Assembly (NCBI GenBank): GCA_035946625.1
Contig: DASYZE010000074.1
Span: forward strand, 36,944-100,943
DNA: 64,000 nt
DNA from: DASYXZ01 sp035946625
GTDB taxonomy: Bacteria; Acidobacteriota; Terriglobia; UBA7540
Reading direction: 5' to 3'
The position numbers and the translations under genes are program-made. How positions within the stretch are numbered: the stretch's first letter is position 1; every line of letters starts with the position of its first letter. Below are positions 36,469 through 45,547 of this stretch, in pieces. Under the pieces are notes generated by a model that saw only the letters and a program-made list of their open reading frames with translations, was not told the origin of the DNA and made no database searches.

Positions 36469-36845
36469 TTCTTTTTCTCCTTCATTTGTCTGCCGCGGAC
36501 CAGCGGCGGCTCGTCCACTACCTGCCACCCACGCTGGCTCCAAGGGTGCACGACTTCAAAGTCAAGGCTCACGTTTAAAACAGATTTGCCATCAAAATGC
36601 AAATTTGAACGCCAAATAGTATCCTAAAAATGATATTCTGCGAAATGAGGATCCCTTCCCGGCATGCCCATGGCGCAGGCTGAGATGAGGTGGCATAGAG
36701 CTTGGAACTGGCTGGCGGCGCGGACCCATTCGTCGGGCTTTTCAACCAATTGTGGAGTTGACGGCGTCGGTTGGCGTATACTCAGGCGTTTTCGAGCGAA
36801 GACCACGGGCGGATGCAACCCAGGAGAATGGAAGGATCTAGCGTC
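36469..36845. other. Divergent intergenic region between BNR protein and GntR regulator
   Basis: About 380 bases holding the promoters of both divergent genes. An AT-rich stretch around 36580-36645 is the most likely place for the -10 boxes. No convincing gene or dyad was found. Confidence 0.4.
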
Positions 36846-37592
36846 ATGGGTGGAAGTGTTGGCAATACCGCACGACTCTTCAGCACAGGGCCAGTTTCCC
36901 TGGACAACATCAACATCAGCGAAACCACGTTTCACCGGGTTCGAGAGCTGATCGTGCGGGGTAAGCTGGCGCCGGGCAGCCGGGTGGTAGAGGCCGATCT
37001 CGCCGATCGGCTTGGAGTGAGCCGAACCCCCATCCGCGCCGCGCTCCACCGACTGCAACAGGAAGGATATATTCTTGTCGCCATGGGCGGTGGCGGTAAA
37101 GCCCGGCTCTCCATTGCACCCTTAACTCACGACGATGCGCGCGAGCTGTATCAAATCATCGGCCATTTGGAAGGTCTGGCGGCAAGAACGACGGCCCAGC
37201 TTGAGCCGCTGGTACGGTGCAAGCTGGTTCAAAGGCTGAAGGAATTGAATGACGGGCTCCGCGAACTGGCGGATTCCAGACGGTCCGATCCCAATCGGAT
37301 ATTCGATCTGGACATGAATTTTCACCAGGCCATTGTGGACGCAAGCGCTGGCCCCCGTCTGGGCGCGATTCACGCTGCCACCAAACCTCAAGCCGAGCGT
37401 TACTGGCGGCTGTATGCCAGCGCCATCGTGGATCAGTTGGGCATCTCCATTGGCGAACACATGGTGATCATGCAATGCATCGAGAACGGTGACAGTGACG
37501 GAGCCGAGCGCGCTATTCTGATGAATTGGAAAAACGGAGCGGAGAGACTGGTCCGAGTGATTGAGACGCTCGGCGAGCGCGGTAGTTGGTAA
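36846..37592 (+). CDS. GntR-family regulator, FadR/FCD subfamily
   Basis: About 248 residues from the ATG at 36846 (MGGSVGNTARLFSTGP), with GAAGGA nine bases upstream. The frame opens at 36771 and other ATGs occur between. The winged helix has TTFHRVRELIVRGKLAPGSR, then EADLADRLGVSRTPIRAALH. The FCD effector domain has FDLDMNFHQAIVDASAG and GEHMVIMQCIENGD, which include the Asp/His metal ligands. Such regulators respond to organic or sugar acids. It is divergent from the BNR/S9 pair, so control of that pair is possible. Confidence 0.88.
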   Translation: MGGSVGNTARLFSTGPVSLDNINISETTFHRVRELIVRGKLAPGSRVVEADLADRLGVSRTPIRAALHRLQQEGYILVAMGGGGKARLSIAPLTHDDARELYQIIGHLEGLAARTTAQLEPLVRCKLVQRLKELNDGLRELADSRRSDPNRIFDLDMNFHQAIVDASAGPRLGAIHAATKPQAERYWRLYASAIVDQLGISIGEHMVIMQCIENGDSDGAERAILMNWKNGAERLVRVIETLGERGSW

Positions 37593-37709
37593 AAACAAGC
37601 CCTCTCAAAGATGGCCGATGTGCCTTCCGGCTTTGGTTGAGGAAGTTGGTTGCGGTTCGAGCGAATGCCAGCCGGGTCGGCCCCGCGATTAATTTCATTC
37701 TCACTCAAA

Positions 37710-38726
37710 TCACAGCGCCCCCCGGGCCGGCCCGGTTGACTTCCCCACCACCAACTCAATTTTGATATGATATTCCTTGCCGGAAGCCTCGGGTAAAGTC
37801 GACATTTCGTGCAGAGCCTCGGCCGCTGTTTCACCCAAAATGTCCGGATGCATATCCAAGGTAGTCAGCCTCGGGACAAAATACTCCGCCAAATAAGTGT
37901 TATCGAATCCGGTCACCGATACATCCGCGGGAATACTCAAACCATTTTCGCTGAAAGCTTTGATCAGGCCCACGGCCGTCAGATCATTCATCGCTACCAC
38001 CGCGGTGGGGAGGGGGGAAGATTTCAAAAGGGATAATCCGGCGGCGTACCCTCCATCCAGACTTTGATTCCCATTGATAACCGGCCAGGGCTCAAGTCCG
38101 CGCGCTTCCATGGTGGCCACGTAGCTTTGGTGGCGCGAAAGAATATTCTTAAACGTGTGCCGCCCGCCGACGTAGGCAATACGCCGGTGCCCAAGCCCGT
38201 AAAGGTGTTCAATCACCTGGCGCATGCCGATCAGGTAGTCCACCTTGATGTTGGTCGCCCCTTTGCTGGTGAAGTCCAAATCGAAACAGGTTATCGGGAT
38301 GTTCTGGCGGACGATTTCATTCAGCCACGAGGGGCTCATTTCCGAGGTCAGGATGGCCACGCCCCGCACTTTCTTTTCCAGCATGCGTTCCACCGCCCGC
38401 CGCATGAGCGGAAGCTGGTAGTTGGTTTCGCTGACGATAACGTCGTACCTCCAGCGCTGGGCGCGGGCCTCAAAACTTCGGATCGCCACGGAAAAAAAGG
38501 GGTTCTGGATATCGGAAACGATCACTCCCAGCGTGCGGCTGCTGTGGGCCGCCAAGCTTCGGGCATTACTATTAGGATAATACCTCAGTTTTCGCGCAAT
38601 GGCCAGAACGCGGCGGCGCGTTTCCGGCTTGATGCGCCCGGTCGAATTGAACGCATGGGAAACCGTGGCCGTGGATACTTCCGCTGCCCTGGCTACGTCC
38701 AGGATGGTGATGTGCCGGTGGCTCAT
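37710..38726 (-). CDS. LacI-family transcriptional regulator
   Basis: 338 residues. The N-terminal LacI headpiece is ITILDVARAAEVSTATVSHA, then FNSTGRIKPETRRRVLAIAR, and the hinge helix includes SNARSLAAHSSRTLGVIV. The periplasmic-binding-like core follows (GVAILTSEMSPSWL, then YVGGRHTFKNILSRHQ, and TAVVAMNDLTAVGLIKAF, then FDNTYLAEYFVPRLTTL). It sits divergently upstream of a GH127 gene whose promoter contains a LacI-type site (38999-39010), the expected target. The same site type recurs before the second TonB receptor and another GH127 gene, so it may run a small regulon. Confidence 0.92.
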   Translation of the reverse strand: MSHRHITILDVARAAEVSTATVSHAFNSTGRIKPETRRRVLAIARKLRYYPNSNARSLAAHSSRTLGVIVSDIQNPFFSVAIRSFEARAQRWRYDVIVSETNYQLPLMRRAVERMLEKKVRGVAILTSEMSPSWLNEIVRQNIPITCFDLDFTSKGATNIKVDYLIGMRQVIEHLYGLGHRRIAYVGGRHTFKNILSRHQSYVATMEARGLEPWPVINGNQSLDGGYAAGLSLLKSSPLPTAVVAMNDLTAVGLIKAFSENGLSIPADVSVTGFDNTYLAEYFVPRLTTLDMHPDILGETAAEALHEMSTLPEASGKEYHIKIELVVGKSTGPARGAL

Positions 38727-39285
38727 CTCTTCCGTCGAGGTCGCGCGCTCCGGTTTAAAGCCGCGCGCTGTTAATGTATCATGACTTTAACCGGACGCTG
38801 AAAAAACCAAAATTGACATGCCCTGCGACGCATCCTCTATTTACTTGGAAATAAATGCGGCGATCTTTCGCTACGCTCAGGATAAAAGGTGGGCGGAACT
38901 TTTTTCATTATCCGGCTAAATTCCGCCCGGGAGCGCGAAATTCTGTTCCTGTGACGGAGTAACCAGAGAAATTAGTTGACACGTTACGCCCTGATGGGTT
39001 AAACGATTAAACTGGATGAATACAATTACGGATACAAAGGGCTAATCGTACAACAATTCTCAGTTTTGACCAAGCGGAGAATCAACCTAAGGCGTCTCCG
39101 TGCAGAAACCGGTTCTTGTCCAATGCTCGCGCGGTGCCGCCCTTCCCCTTGGGCGGGCAACGGGATTTCACATGCAGGCTTCCAAATTGATCCAGGGAAT
39201 AGACCATGCAAGGATGGCATGGGAAGAATACAGGGGCGAATGAATCCCACCTTGGGTTGAGTCGTGGTCCAGGAGGAATTGTTCC
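38727..39285. other. Control region between LacI gene and GH127 gene
   Basis: About 560 bases without a gene. It contains a promoter with overlapping LacI-type operator (38976-39010), repeated ATAC motifs just downstream (near 39019 and 39033) and the ribosome binding site AGGAGGAATT (39271-39280). Confidence 0.5.
38976..39010 (+). promoter_or_regulatory. Promoter with overlapping LacI-type operator (TTAAACGATTAA)
   Basis: TTGACA (38976-38981), 17 bases, TTAAAC (38999-39004). The near-palindrome TTAAACGATTAA (38999-39010) covers the -10 box and resembles LacI-family operators. The same layout occurs at 51047-51081. Binding here would block the promoter. Confidence 0.6.
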
Positions 39286-41235
39286 ATGCATTCATTACGT
39301 CGAGTGACTCGAAGGCAGTTTGTGGCCGGCGCCGGTGCGGCGACGGGAGCTTTGTTTTTACGCACCCCACCCGCCGCCGCGGGCCAGGACCCGGTGGTGG
39401 ACGCGGTGGCAGTGAAAGGGAAAACCGAAAACCAGGAGCAAGTCCCCTGGCGGGTGGAGCCGTTTGCCTTAAAGCAGGTTCGCCTGTTGGACGGCCCCTT
39501 CAAGGACGCCATGGAAATCAATCACAAATGGCTGGTCTCTCTCCCATCCGACCGGTTGCTCCATTCATTCCGCATCACGGCAGGAATATCATCATCGGCC
39601 GAGCCGCTGGGCGGTTGGGAAAAGCCCGATTGTGAATTGAGGGGACATTTTGCCGGCGGCCACTATCTTTCCGGCTGCGCGCTGGCCTACGCGGCCACCG
39701 GGGACGACGAAATAAAATCCAAGGCCAACAACATGGTGGCCGAGTTGGCGCAGTGCCAGGAAAATCTGAAGAGCGGCTACCTGAGCGCCTTTCCGGAGGA
39801 GGAATTTGACCGACTGCGCGAGGAGAGGCGGGTGTGGGCGCCCTTTTATACCTACCACAAAATTATGGCGGGCCTCCTGGACATGTACTTATACTGCGGC
39901 AACCCACAGGCGCTCGACACGGCGGAGAAAATGGCCGGTTGGGTGGGGCACTGGGGCGAGAGCATCAGTGACGAGCACCTTCAGCGCATCTTGCAGACCG
40001 AATATGGCGGCATGATGGAAGTGCTGGGTAACCTCTATGCCGTGACGGGCAAGCGGCAGTATTTGTATCTGGCCCACCGCTTCGAAAAGAAAATGTTTTT
40101 TGATCCTTTGGCCGCCCACCGCGACGAACTGAAGGGCCTCCATGCCAACACCCACATCCCGCAGGTGATTGGGGCGGCACGGCTCTATGAATTGACGGGC
40201 AATCCGCGCTTTCGCGCTATCGCTGACTATTTTTGGAGCGAGGTGACCAGCGAGCGCGCTTATTGCACCGGAGGAACCAGCAACGGGGAACATTGGCGCA
40301 CCGACCCGGGCAAGTTGGCCGCCGAACTCGGCAAATACACGGAAGAATGCTGCTGCGCTTACAACATGCTGAAACTGACCCGGCACGTTTTTGGCTGGAG
40401 CGCGGACGCGCGGGCCATGGATTATTACGAACGAACGCTTTACAACCATCGTCTGGGCACCCAGGACGCGCAGGGCATGAAGAGTTACTTTTTGCCCCTC
40501 GGCTCGGGCTACTGGAAATACTACAACTCGCCGCTCGATTCCTTCTGGTGCTGCACCGGGACGGGCGCGGAGGAATTCGCCAAGTTCGCGGATTCGATTT
40601 ATTTCCACGATGCTCGCGGGGTCTTCGTGAACCTCTTTATTCCCTCCGAGGTGAATTGGACGGAAAAGGGCGTTCGGGTCCGGCAGGAGACGAAATTCCC
40701 CGAGGAAGGCGCCACCACGCTCACTCTTCGGACCCACCAACCCGTGGAGATGACGCTCAACATCCGCGTGCCCTACTGGGCCACGCGCGGGGGCGCGGTG
40801 AAATTGAATGGAGCCGCGCAGCCGGTTTTTTCAAGTCCATCTAGCTATCTCTCGATCCATCGGACATGGAAAGACGGAGACAAAGTGGAAGTCAGTCTGC
40901 CCATGAGCCTGCACATTCACCCCATGCCGGACGATCCCACGCTTCAGGCCATGATGTATGGCCCGCTGGTGCTGGCCGGCCGCCTGGGTCAGCGGGGCTT
41001 GACTCCGGCACTGACCTATCCGGGCTACGACACCGCGCCGGGTGGAGATCCCATTCCGGTGCCCGCCATCGCCAACCCGTCCCATGATCGAGCAGGGTGG
41101 GTGGAGCCGGACTCCGGCCAGGCGCTGACCTTCCGAACCGCCGGCCGGGAAGAGAACATCGAATTCATCCCGCTCCACAAGGTGTCCGGCGAGCGCTACG
41201 CCGTGTATTGGAAAGTGAACACCCAGGCGGTTTAG
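39286..41235 (+). CDS. GH127-superfamily (DUF1680) glycosidase, Tat-exported
   Basis: 649 residues. The twin-arginine signal is RRVTRRQFVAGAGAATGALF. The alpha/alpha barrel has QVRLLDGPFKDAMEINHKWL and YTYHKIMAGLLDMY. Glu354 with Cys355-357 (EECCCAYNMLKL) and Cys422-423 (WCCTGTG) fit the Glu/Cys/Cys-Cys zinc site of GH127-type cysteine glycosidases. A beta-sandwich C-terminus includes MTLNIRVPYWATRGGAVKLN. It belongs to the branch often annotated as beta-L-arabinofuranosidase. AGGAGG precedes the start. It heads a same-strand run (39.3-47.3 kb) under the LacI-type promoter, followed by a putative glycosidase and a GH31 enzyme. Confidence 0.85.
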   Translation: MHSLRRVTRRQFVAGAGAATGALFLRTPPAAAGQDPVVDAVAVKGKTENQEQVPWRVEPFALKQVRLLDGPFKDAMEINHKWLVSLPSDRLLHSFRITAGISSSAEPLGGWEKPDCELRGHFAGGHYLSGCALAYAATGDDEIKSKANNMVAELAQCQENLKSGYLSAFPEEEFDRLREERRVWAPFYTYHKIMAGLLDMYLYCGNPQALDTAEKMAGWVGHWGESISDEHLQRILQTEYGGMMEVLGNLYAVTGKRQYLYLAHRFEKKMFFDPLAAHRDELKGLHANTHIPQVIGAARLYELTGNPRFRAIADYFWSEVTSERAYCTGGTSNGEHWRTDPGKLAAELGKYTEECCCAYNMLKLTRHVFGWSADARAMDYYERTLYNHRLGTQDAQGMKSYFLPLGSGYWKYYNSPLDSFWCCTGTGAEEFAKFADSIYFHDARGVFVNLFIPSEVNWTEKGVRVRQETKFPEEGATTLTLRTHQPVEMTLNIRVPYWATRGGAVKLNGAAQPVFSSPSSYLSIHRTWKDGDKVEVSLPMSLHIHPMPDDPTLQAMMYGPLVLAGRLGQRGLTPALTYPGYDTAPGGDPIPVPAIANPSHDRAGWVEPDSGQALTFRTAGREENIEFIPLHKVSGERYAVYWKVNTQAV

Positions 41236-41308
41236 ACTTTTTCCGATCAGAGCGAAGGCGGGTTTCCGGCCACTCGCTGTGGGCTGGTCGGACGGATTGG
41301 AGCCGCTG

Positions 41309-43099
41309 ATGAAGGGAAAAATCTCCCGCCGCGATTGGCTGAAGCGCGCCGCTGCCGCGCCCCTGGTGGCGAGCGGCACGGAACGCCCCCTGCCCAGGGC
41401 AGCACCTGCCGCAACCACCCTCACTGCCAGCGGGACCGTACTGCCGCTCACCTCCACCAGCGAGGTTTATATTCCACCGCGCGGCCGCGGCTTCATGAAA
41501 TTCAGTTTCGATTTTCCCGAGCCCTCGGTTGAATTTGAGGGCCTGCGGCTCTCCTTTCGGCTCTACACCTTTGAAAATACCTATGGGCTCGATCGCGACG
41601 GAATGAGCGTGGAAAAATCCAACTCCTCCATGGAAATCCGTGCCGCGAATTTAATTTGGGCGGGCGGGCAGGAAAAGGCTCCGGGATCGTTGCGGGCCCG
41701 GATACGAAAGAACGGTTCGTTTATCGAATGGGACGCGGTGGCGGAAATGGAACAGCCCATCAAGTCAATTGCCGCCATTGTGAGGGGTGTGCCGCGCGGC
41801 AAAATTTCCGCCGGCGGGCAGGCCTTCCGCGATCACCAGGACAATGAGGTCCTCCTGGGCTATCCCTTTGGCGGAGGCTCGCTTTTTACCGCCGAAGGAA
41901 TGAATTCGCCGGTGGCGGTGATTCAGTCGGGGGAGAAGGACTTCTTTTTTCTTTCCGCGCTCAACCACCAGGTGCGCGCCAACCGGTTCTATTTCCAGCC
42001 TGGAGATCAAGGTTATCGCGCCGAACTCACCTACGAGCGCGAAGGATGGCAAAAAAGCCATTCCATCCACAGCCCGGTGTGGCGCGCCGGCCGGACCTCC
42101 AGCGTCGAAGACGCGTTTCGGCCTCACTACCAGCATGTGGAGCGAACCTTCCATTTGCCGGACTGGGAGCAACGCGCGGACGTTCCCGGTTGGTTCCGCG
42201 ACAACGCCCTGGTGGTCGCGCTCCACGGTATGCACTGGTCGGGGTATATTTTTAATGATTATGCCAAAATGATTAAAATACTGGAATGGGTGGCCACCCG
42301 GATTCCCGCCCAGCGCGTGCTGGTTTTCCTGGCCGCCTGGGATGGACGCTATTACTGGAATTACCCTCTCTACCAGCCCGATCCGCGCCTGGGCGGCGCC
42401 GACGGCTTCAGCGCCCTGATCGGAAAAGCCCGGAGCATGGGCTTCCGCATGATGCCCATGTTCGGCACCAACTCCGCCAACCGCCTGTTGCCCACCCACG
42501 CTCATTATGCCGACGCCAGCCTGGCCCAGATTGATGGCGACGCCTTCAACCTCAACTGGGTGGATTGGGACAACGACCGGCACAATGAAGGGTGGAGCCC
42601 CTACATGAACATCGGAGTGGATTCCTGGCGCCAGTGGCTCTTCGACCGAATTTCAGAGGTGATCGACCGGTTCCACGTGGACGCCTACTTTCTCGATATT
42701 GTCGGCGGATGGGAAAACAACACCCAGGCCGATACCCACGAAGGGACCCGGCGCATGGTTGCCGATTTGCGCCGCAAGTATCCCCAGGTGCTGGCTTGCG
42801 GCGAAATGTCTTTTGACGCTTTGCTCTCCTGCATTCCTCTCTTCCAAGTCTTTTCCGAATCCGGTTATCCCGCCGCCTTCAACAAATACTGCCGGGCCTT
42901 CCAGCACTTGAGCCTGCCCGCACCGGGACGCGGCTCAAGCGGCGTGCACGAATCGGGATTCGGCCATTTTAATTCCGAATCTCTTTCACTGAACGACCGC
43001 CAGATCCCCACCCTCACGGTGGTGGATGATACGTTTGACGGGCACCGGGACATCATGACGGCGATAATTTCGCGTGCCAAAGAGCGCGCCGGGATCTGA
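41309..43099 (+). CDS. Putative TIM-barrel glycoside hydrolase of unassigned family, Tat-exported
   Basis: 596 residues from the ATG at 41309 (MKGKISRRDWLKRAAAAPLV), a typical Tat signal. The frame opens at 41279. Residues about 40-280 look like a beta-sandwich (FMKFSFDFPEPSVEFEGLRL, then SFRLYTFENTYGLDRDG). Residues about 300-590 look like a TIM barrel (VLVFLAAWDGRYYWNYPLYQ, MGFRMMPMFGTNSANRLLPT, VDAYFLDIVGGWENN, VLACGEMSFDALLSC). Asp463 (FLDIVGG) and Glu499 (CGEMSFD), both at strand ends, are good candidates for catalytic acids, as in retaining GH clans with similar layout. I cannot assign a CAZy family. The stop overlaps the GH31 start by one base. Confidence 0.6.
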   Translation: MKGKISRRDWLKRAAAAPLVASGTERPLPRAAPAATTLTASGTVLPLTSTSEVYIPPRGRGFMKFSFDFPEPSVEFEGLRLSFRLYTFENTYGLDRDGMSVEKSNSSMEIRAANLIWAGGQEKAPGSLRARIRKNGSFIEWDAVAEMEQPIKSIAAIVRGVPRGKISAGGQAFRDHQDNEVLLGYPFGGGSLFTAEGMNSPVAVIQSGEKDFFFLSALNHQVRANRFYFQPGDQGYRAELTYEREGWQKSHSIHSPVWRAGRTSSVEDAFRPHYQHVERTFHLPDWEQRADVPGWFRDNALVVALHGMHWSGYIFNDYAKMIKILEWVATRIPAQRVLVFLAAWDGRYYWNYPLYQPDPRLGGADGFSALIGKARSMGFRMMPMFGTNSANRLLPTHAHYADASLAQIDGDAFNLNWVDWDNDRHNEGWSPYMNIGVDSWRQWLFDRISEVIDRFHVDAYFLDIVGGWENNTQADTHEGTRRMVADLRRKYPQVLACGEMSFDALLSCIPLFQVFSESGYPAAFNKYCRAFQHLSLPAPGRGSSGVHESGFGHFNSESLSLNDRQIPTLTVVDDTFDGHRDIMTAIISRAKERAGI

Positions 43100-45387
43100 T
43101 GCCCTTGGGCAATCGGGATTGGGTGATGAGCCAACGCATTTCTCGCAGAGACGCGCTTGCGCGCTTGAGTACCGCCGGGGCAACGGCGCTGATGACGACA
43201 AGGAAAAATCCTGCCCATTCTGGCCCCGGACGTCCTTCCCGCGCCCTCACCGTCGCCGGGAGCCCGGTGGAACTTTCCGTGATCCCCGTCAATCTGAGCA
43301 CGCTACGCATCTGCGTGCAAGCTGTGCTTGAGAACGGCGAGGCCGGAAGGATTGAGGACGATCTGGTCCTGGTCAGGCAGGATTGGCCGGAGCCGATTCT
43401 GAGACTTAGAACAACTGGAGAAACCGAAGCGAAGTCGTGGGGAAAGAATCGCATTTTCATTTCCTTCAACCCTCTGGCCCTGACGATCAACGACGAGCAT
43501 GGTCAACAACTCCAAATCCTGGAGATCGATACGGAAGATGGCAGTGTAAGCTTCGACTCCGGTCATGGGCCGCTCCTGGGCCTGGGCGAGGGCGGGCCGC
43601 AATTTGATCGTCGCGGTTCGAATTATCCGATGGAGCACGGGCAGCATGGACCCTTGCTAGGCGACATCGGTGCACGAGTGTCAATTCCGTTTTTGATCGG
43701 TACCGGTGGTTGGGCGATCTTTTTCCATCAGCCTTTTGGAACCATTGATCTGACCGGGAGCGAAGATCGTTTCATCCCTAAATCTGCTGATCGGTCGCTT
43801 CCCCTTGACTTTTTTCTGGTGCTTCACCAAACCCCCGCCGAAATCCTGCGAGAATACGCGAAGCTCACCGGCTTTCCCCACATGCCGCCCATCTGGGCGC
43901 TGGGTTACCAGCAATCGCACCGCACGCTCGACAGCCGCGAAGAAGTGATGGGGGAGCTGAAAACTTTCCGCGAGAAAAAACTTCCCTGCGATCTGATGAT
44001 TTATCTCGGAACGGGGTTTTGTCCGTCGGGCTGGAACACGGGACACGGATCATTTACGTTTAACCAGCACGTTTTTCCGGACCCGCAGGAAATGATCAAG
44101 GAAATGCACGACGAGCATTTCAAAATTGCCGTACACGTGGTCATCCGGCAAAAAGATTTGCACGGCAGCGTTTACGACACGGGCGCCGCGGCCCTTGCGG
44201 ATGACGATGCCGCAAAGTATTGGGCGGCTCATCTGGGCGTGTTCCGCCTGGGCATGGATGGATGGTGGCCTGACGAAGGTGATTGGCTCAGTCCCGCGGC
44301 GTGCCTGGTGCGGAACCGCATGTACTGGGAAGGGCCGCAAAAGGATCGCCCCAACCTGCGCCCCTACGCCCTGCATCGAAACGGAAACGCCGGGATGCAG
44401 CGTTACGGCTGGCTCTGGTCGGGCGACATCAATTCCACCTGGGAAACTCTCACCGCCCAGGTGAAGGTTGGGATCAACACCGGCCTGAGCGGGATGCCTT
44501 TCTGGGGCACTGACACCGGCGGCTTTGTGACCACGCCGGAATTAACCGGTGAGCTTTACGTTCGCTGGTTTCAGTTCAGTTCGTTCTGCCCGCTGTTCCG
44601 TTCGCATGGACGAACGTGGAAGCTCCGCCTCCCCTGGGGCTGGAATACCGGGGATTACGGTCCCCAGGAACTGGGAGGTTATCGCGGCAAAGCCGGACTG
44701 CCAGACCCCGGGGAGCTGCACAATCCCGAGGTGGAGCCCATCTGTCGCAAGTATCTTGAATTGCGCTACCGCCTTTTGCCCTACCTCTATGCGGCGGTGC
44801 GCGAAGCGCACGATACGGGCTTGCCCATCATGCGCGCTTTGTGGTTGCACTTTCCCGACGATGCCGCCGCCACAGGCCGCGCCGACGAATACCTTTGGGG
44901 GCGCGATATTCTGGTGGCGCCCGTAACCGAAAAAGGGGCAACTTCGCGACCGGTCTATTTGCCCCCGGGAACCTGGTATGATTTCTGGACGGAGAGCGGG
45001 GCGAAAGGCGGCGCTGAGTTGGCGCGCCCGGTGGATCTCGCCACTCTGCCGCTCTTCGTTCGCGCCGGGGCGATCATCCCCACCGGCCCCGTGAAGCAGT
45101 ACGCAACTGAAAAAGTGGATGAGCCTGCCACGCTCACTATTTATCCGGGCCGTGATGGGGAATTTAAATTATACGAAGACGATGGCCTGACTTTTGGTTA
45201 TGAGAAGGGCCAATCCACCCGGATTCGGTTGGCTTGGGATGATCGTAAGCGCCGGTTGACCATCAACCTTGTCCAAGGCTCCCGCCCCATCGCTTCGAGC
45301 CCCAGGCAATTCCTGGTTCGCGTCGCCTCTACGAACGTTCGACATCAAGTGAGCTTCACTGGGCGGCCGGCCAGCATTCGTCTTTAA
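43099..45387 (+). CDS. GH31 glycosidase (alpha-glucosidase/alpha-xylosidase type), Tat-exported
   Basis: 762 residues from the ATG that overlaps the previous stop (TGATG). A second ATG at 43126 would start nearer the Tat motif (QRISRRDALARLSTAGATAL). The N-terminal galactose-mutarotase-like domain has GHGPLLGLGEGGPQFDRRG. The barrel has MPPIWALGYQQSHRTLDSRE, GMDGWWPDEGDWLS with nucleophile Asp392, and FWGTDTGGF with acid/base Asp472. C-terminal sandwiches include RAGAIIPTGP and YEDDGLTFGYEKG. It would cleave alpha-linked glucose, xylose or galactose at non-reducing ends. It probably shares the transcript of the two preceding glycosidase genes. Confidence 0.92.
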   Translation: MPLGNRDWVMSQRISRRDALARLSTAGATALMTTRKNPAHSGPGRPSRALTVAGSPVELSVIPVNLSTLRICVQAVLENGEAGRIEDDLVLVRQDWPEPILRLRTTGETEAKSWGKNRIFISFNPLALTINDEHGQQLQILEIDTEDGSVSFDSGHGPLLGLGEGGPQFDRRGSNYPMEHGQHGPLLGDIGARVSIPFLIGTGGWAIFFHQPFGTIDLTGSEDRFIPKSADRSLPLDFFLVLHQTPAEILREYAKLTGFPHMPPIWALGYQQSHRTLDSREEVMGELKTFREKKLPCDLMIYLGTGFCPSGWNTGHGSFTFNQHVFPDPQEMIKEMHDEHFKIAVHVVIRQKDLHGSVYDTGAAALADDDAAKYWAAHLGVFRLGMDGWWPDEGDWLSPAACLVRNRMYWEGPQKDRPNLRPYALHRNGNAGMQRYGWLWSGDINSTWETLTAQVKVGINTGLSGMPFWGTDTGGFVTTPELTGELYVRWFQFSSFCPLFRSHGRTWKLRLPWGWNTGDYGPQELGGYRGKAGLPDPGELHNPEVEPICRKYLELRYRLLPYLYAAVREAHDTGLPIMRALWLHFPDDAAATGRADEYLWGRDILVAPVTEKGATSRPVYLPPGTWYDFWTESGAKGGAELARPVDLATLPLFVRAGAIIPTGPVKQYATEKVDEPATLTIYPGRDGEFKLYEDDGLTFGYEKGQSTRIRLAWDDRKRRLTINLVQGSRPIASSPRQFLVRVASTNVRHQVSFTGRPASIRL

Positions 45388-45547
45388 GCTTCAGATTTTC
45401 ACTTTCGCTCATCAGACCGGGATCAAGGTTCTTCCAGGGTGCGGCTGGATGTCCGGCATTCTTTCCGGGAAAATCAATTCTCATTCGAGTTTCGCAATCG
45501 GCATCGGATAGAGAGAGGATACAATCCAAGGGTTCTACGAAACTCGG

